The notes beneath the pieces are model-generated. The model saw only the letters and a list, made by a program, of their open reading frames with translations. It did no database searches and was not told the DNA's origin. A stretch of 64,000 nucleotides of DNA from Alicyclobacillus fastidiosus. Lineage in GTDB: Bacteria; Bacillota; Bacilli; Alicyclobacillales; Alicyclobacillaceae. Of the stretch, positions 63,461 through 64,000 are shown piece after piece. Position 1 is the stretch's first letter. Every line of letters begins with the position of its first letter. The stretch covers positions 5,012,501 to 5,076,500 of the forward strand of contig NZ_CP104067.1 in assembly GCF_026651875.1 (NCBI RefSeq), read 5' to 3'. The translations under genes were made by a program, and so were the position numbers.

Positions 63461-63688
63461 ATGAGTCATACTTCAATATCAACAGCAAAAGCCCCTGCCG
63501 CTATCGGACCTTATTCGCAAGCCATCGCATTCGGAGACGCCATCTACACATCGGGGATGCTTCCGATTGATACCGAAGGCAATTTGGAGGAAGGCATCGT
63601 TGCTCAAACCCATCAGGTATTGACGAACCTCAAGGCGGTATTGGCGAAAGGCGGTTTCACCTTGGAGGATGTCGTGAAAACTAAATAA
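63461..63688 (+). pseudogene. RidA-family protein, C-terminally truncated
   Basis: The first 74 residues (APAAIGPYSQAIAFGDAIYT; SGMLPIDTEGNLEEG; THQVLTNLKAVLAKGGFTLE) match RidA/YjgF enamine deaminases, which are about 125 residues long. Homology stops at DVVKT, where VFLKDM is normally expected, and a TAA follows. The catalytic C-terminal Arg and Glu are lost. The break lies 70 bases before an IS1182 transposase fragment, so a mobile-element rearrangement probably removed the rest. Confidence 0.88.
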
Positions 63689-63756
63689 AGTTGTGGACTG
63701 AGCAATAGTCGGGATGCTCGGCAAACCAACAAATGCGAATACACCATACATACTTC

Positions 63757-63820
63757 GCGATCTTTCTGGAAGAGTACATGCCTGTGCAATATGCGTAAAC
63801 CAGAATCTTCAATAACATTG
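63757..63820 (-). mobile_element. 64-bp IS1182 transposase fragment
   Basis: The complement of this stretch equals 1875-1938 of the IS1182 transposase gene base for base (coding for MLLKILVYAYCTGMYSSRKI). Homology ends sharply on both sides. It marks an older, mostly deleted copy next to the truncated RidA gene. Confidence 0.85.
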
Positions 63821-64000
63821 TGCAAGACTCATCCGCAAATTTTGGCCAACAACGCTAGAATTGAGGTGGTTCGAACCTGCCAATACCCAATTATTGAGAG
63901 CAACTGCATAACTCATGGTTGTTTGAGATGACTCCTCGGATAGGTCCACTACATAGAGTACTGCAGTCTTTCGCTCATTCTCAAACGAATGATCACGACT
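63821..64000. other. Window end without recognisable gene
   Basis: The last 180 bases show no frame or motif I can support. The flanking sequence outside the window would be needed. Confidence 0.4.

Noticed and set aside
63858..63880. GGTTCGAACC, recalling a tRNA T-loop
   Set aside because: The stem pairs poorly, and no acceptor, D or anticodon arms can be placed upstream.

Overview
The window looks like a chromosome segment of a low-to-middle GC, spore-former-type Bacillota (Bacillales/Alicyclobacillaceae-like; this is inferred). The grounds are strong GGAGG-type ribosome binding sites, Gram-positive lipoproteins, a LacI-controlled sugar locus with an Opp-type transporter, and the insertion sequence families present. 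No rRNA, tRNA or CRISPR array was seen. Region 1 (14-20.7 kb) is one coherent glycan-use locus read on the minus strand: GH3 beta-glucosidase, LacI regulator, family 5 solute-binding lipoprotein, GH43-like enzyme, Gfo/Idh/MocA oxidoreductase, TIM-barrel isomerase, OppB-OppC-OppD-OppF, a 1114-residue GH94 phosphorylase and a GH13 alpha-glucosidase. The GH94 protein has the size and layout of 1,2-beta-oligoglucan phosphorylases. The same 16-bp LacI-type operator lies before both the LacI gene and the binding-protein gene. The GH13 gene is cut by an IS1182-family element with a perfect CTAG target duplication; removing the element restores a 561-residue enzyme. Region 2 (20.7-45.3 kb) is a mobile-element-rich accessory zone. 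It holds two kinds of IS110-family element (one is an IS1111-type element in three copies), an IS630, an IS1634 sitting inside another transposase gene, and an IS4-family element sitting inside a small membrane protein gene. For the IS1182, IS1634 and IS4 insertions I could define the target duplication and show that the interrupted reading frame is restored. Between them are small single genes: acetyltransferase, methyltransferase, phosphotransferases, a 2-hydroxyacid dehydrogenase, an NlpC/P60 lipoprotein and a PD-(D/E)XK nuclease-like protein. Many of these genes are frameshifted. Region 3 (45.4-60.6 kb) carries more single-gene units: ornithine cyclodeaminase family, cytidine deaminase family, proline iminopeptidase, two aldo/keto reductases, a two-domain carboxymuconolactone decarboxylase, MFS and EamA exporters, a TetR regulator, a TIM-barrel protein, a uridine-kinase-like protein and a GNAT protein. 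Across 23-61 kb an imperfect, about 110-bp intergenic repeat family occurs at least 17 times. It has a covarying stem around a TGCCCG core, a middle ATTCATGC and a CGCCCCC right end. Nearly every copy lies just after the stop codon of a gene and in a fixed orientation to that gene, so the region resembles an array of gene cassettes, although no integrase is in view. The IS1111-type element is inserted at one precise point of this repeat, and its non-coding end carries a segment that looks like the target. Region 4 (60.6-64 kb) has an XRE-cupin regulator divergent from an MBL-fold hydrolase, an alpha/beta hydrolase and a truncated RidA gene. It ends near a 64-bp fragment identical to the IS1182 transposase of region 1.
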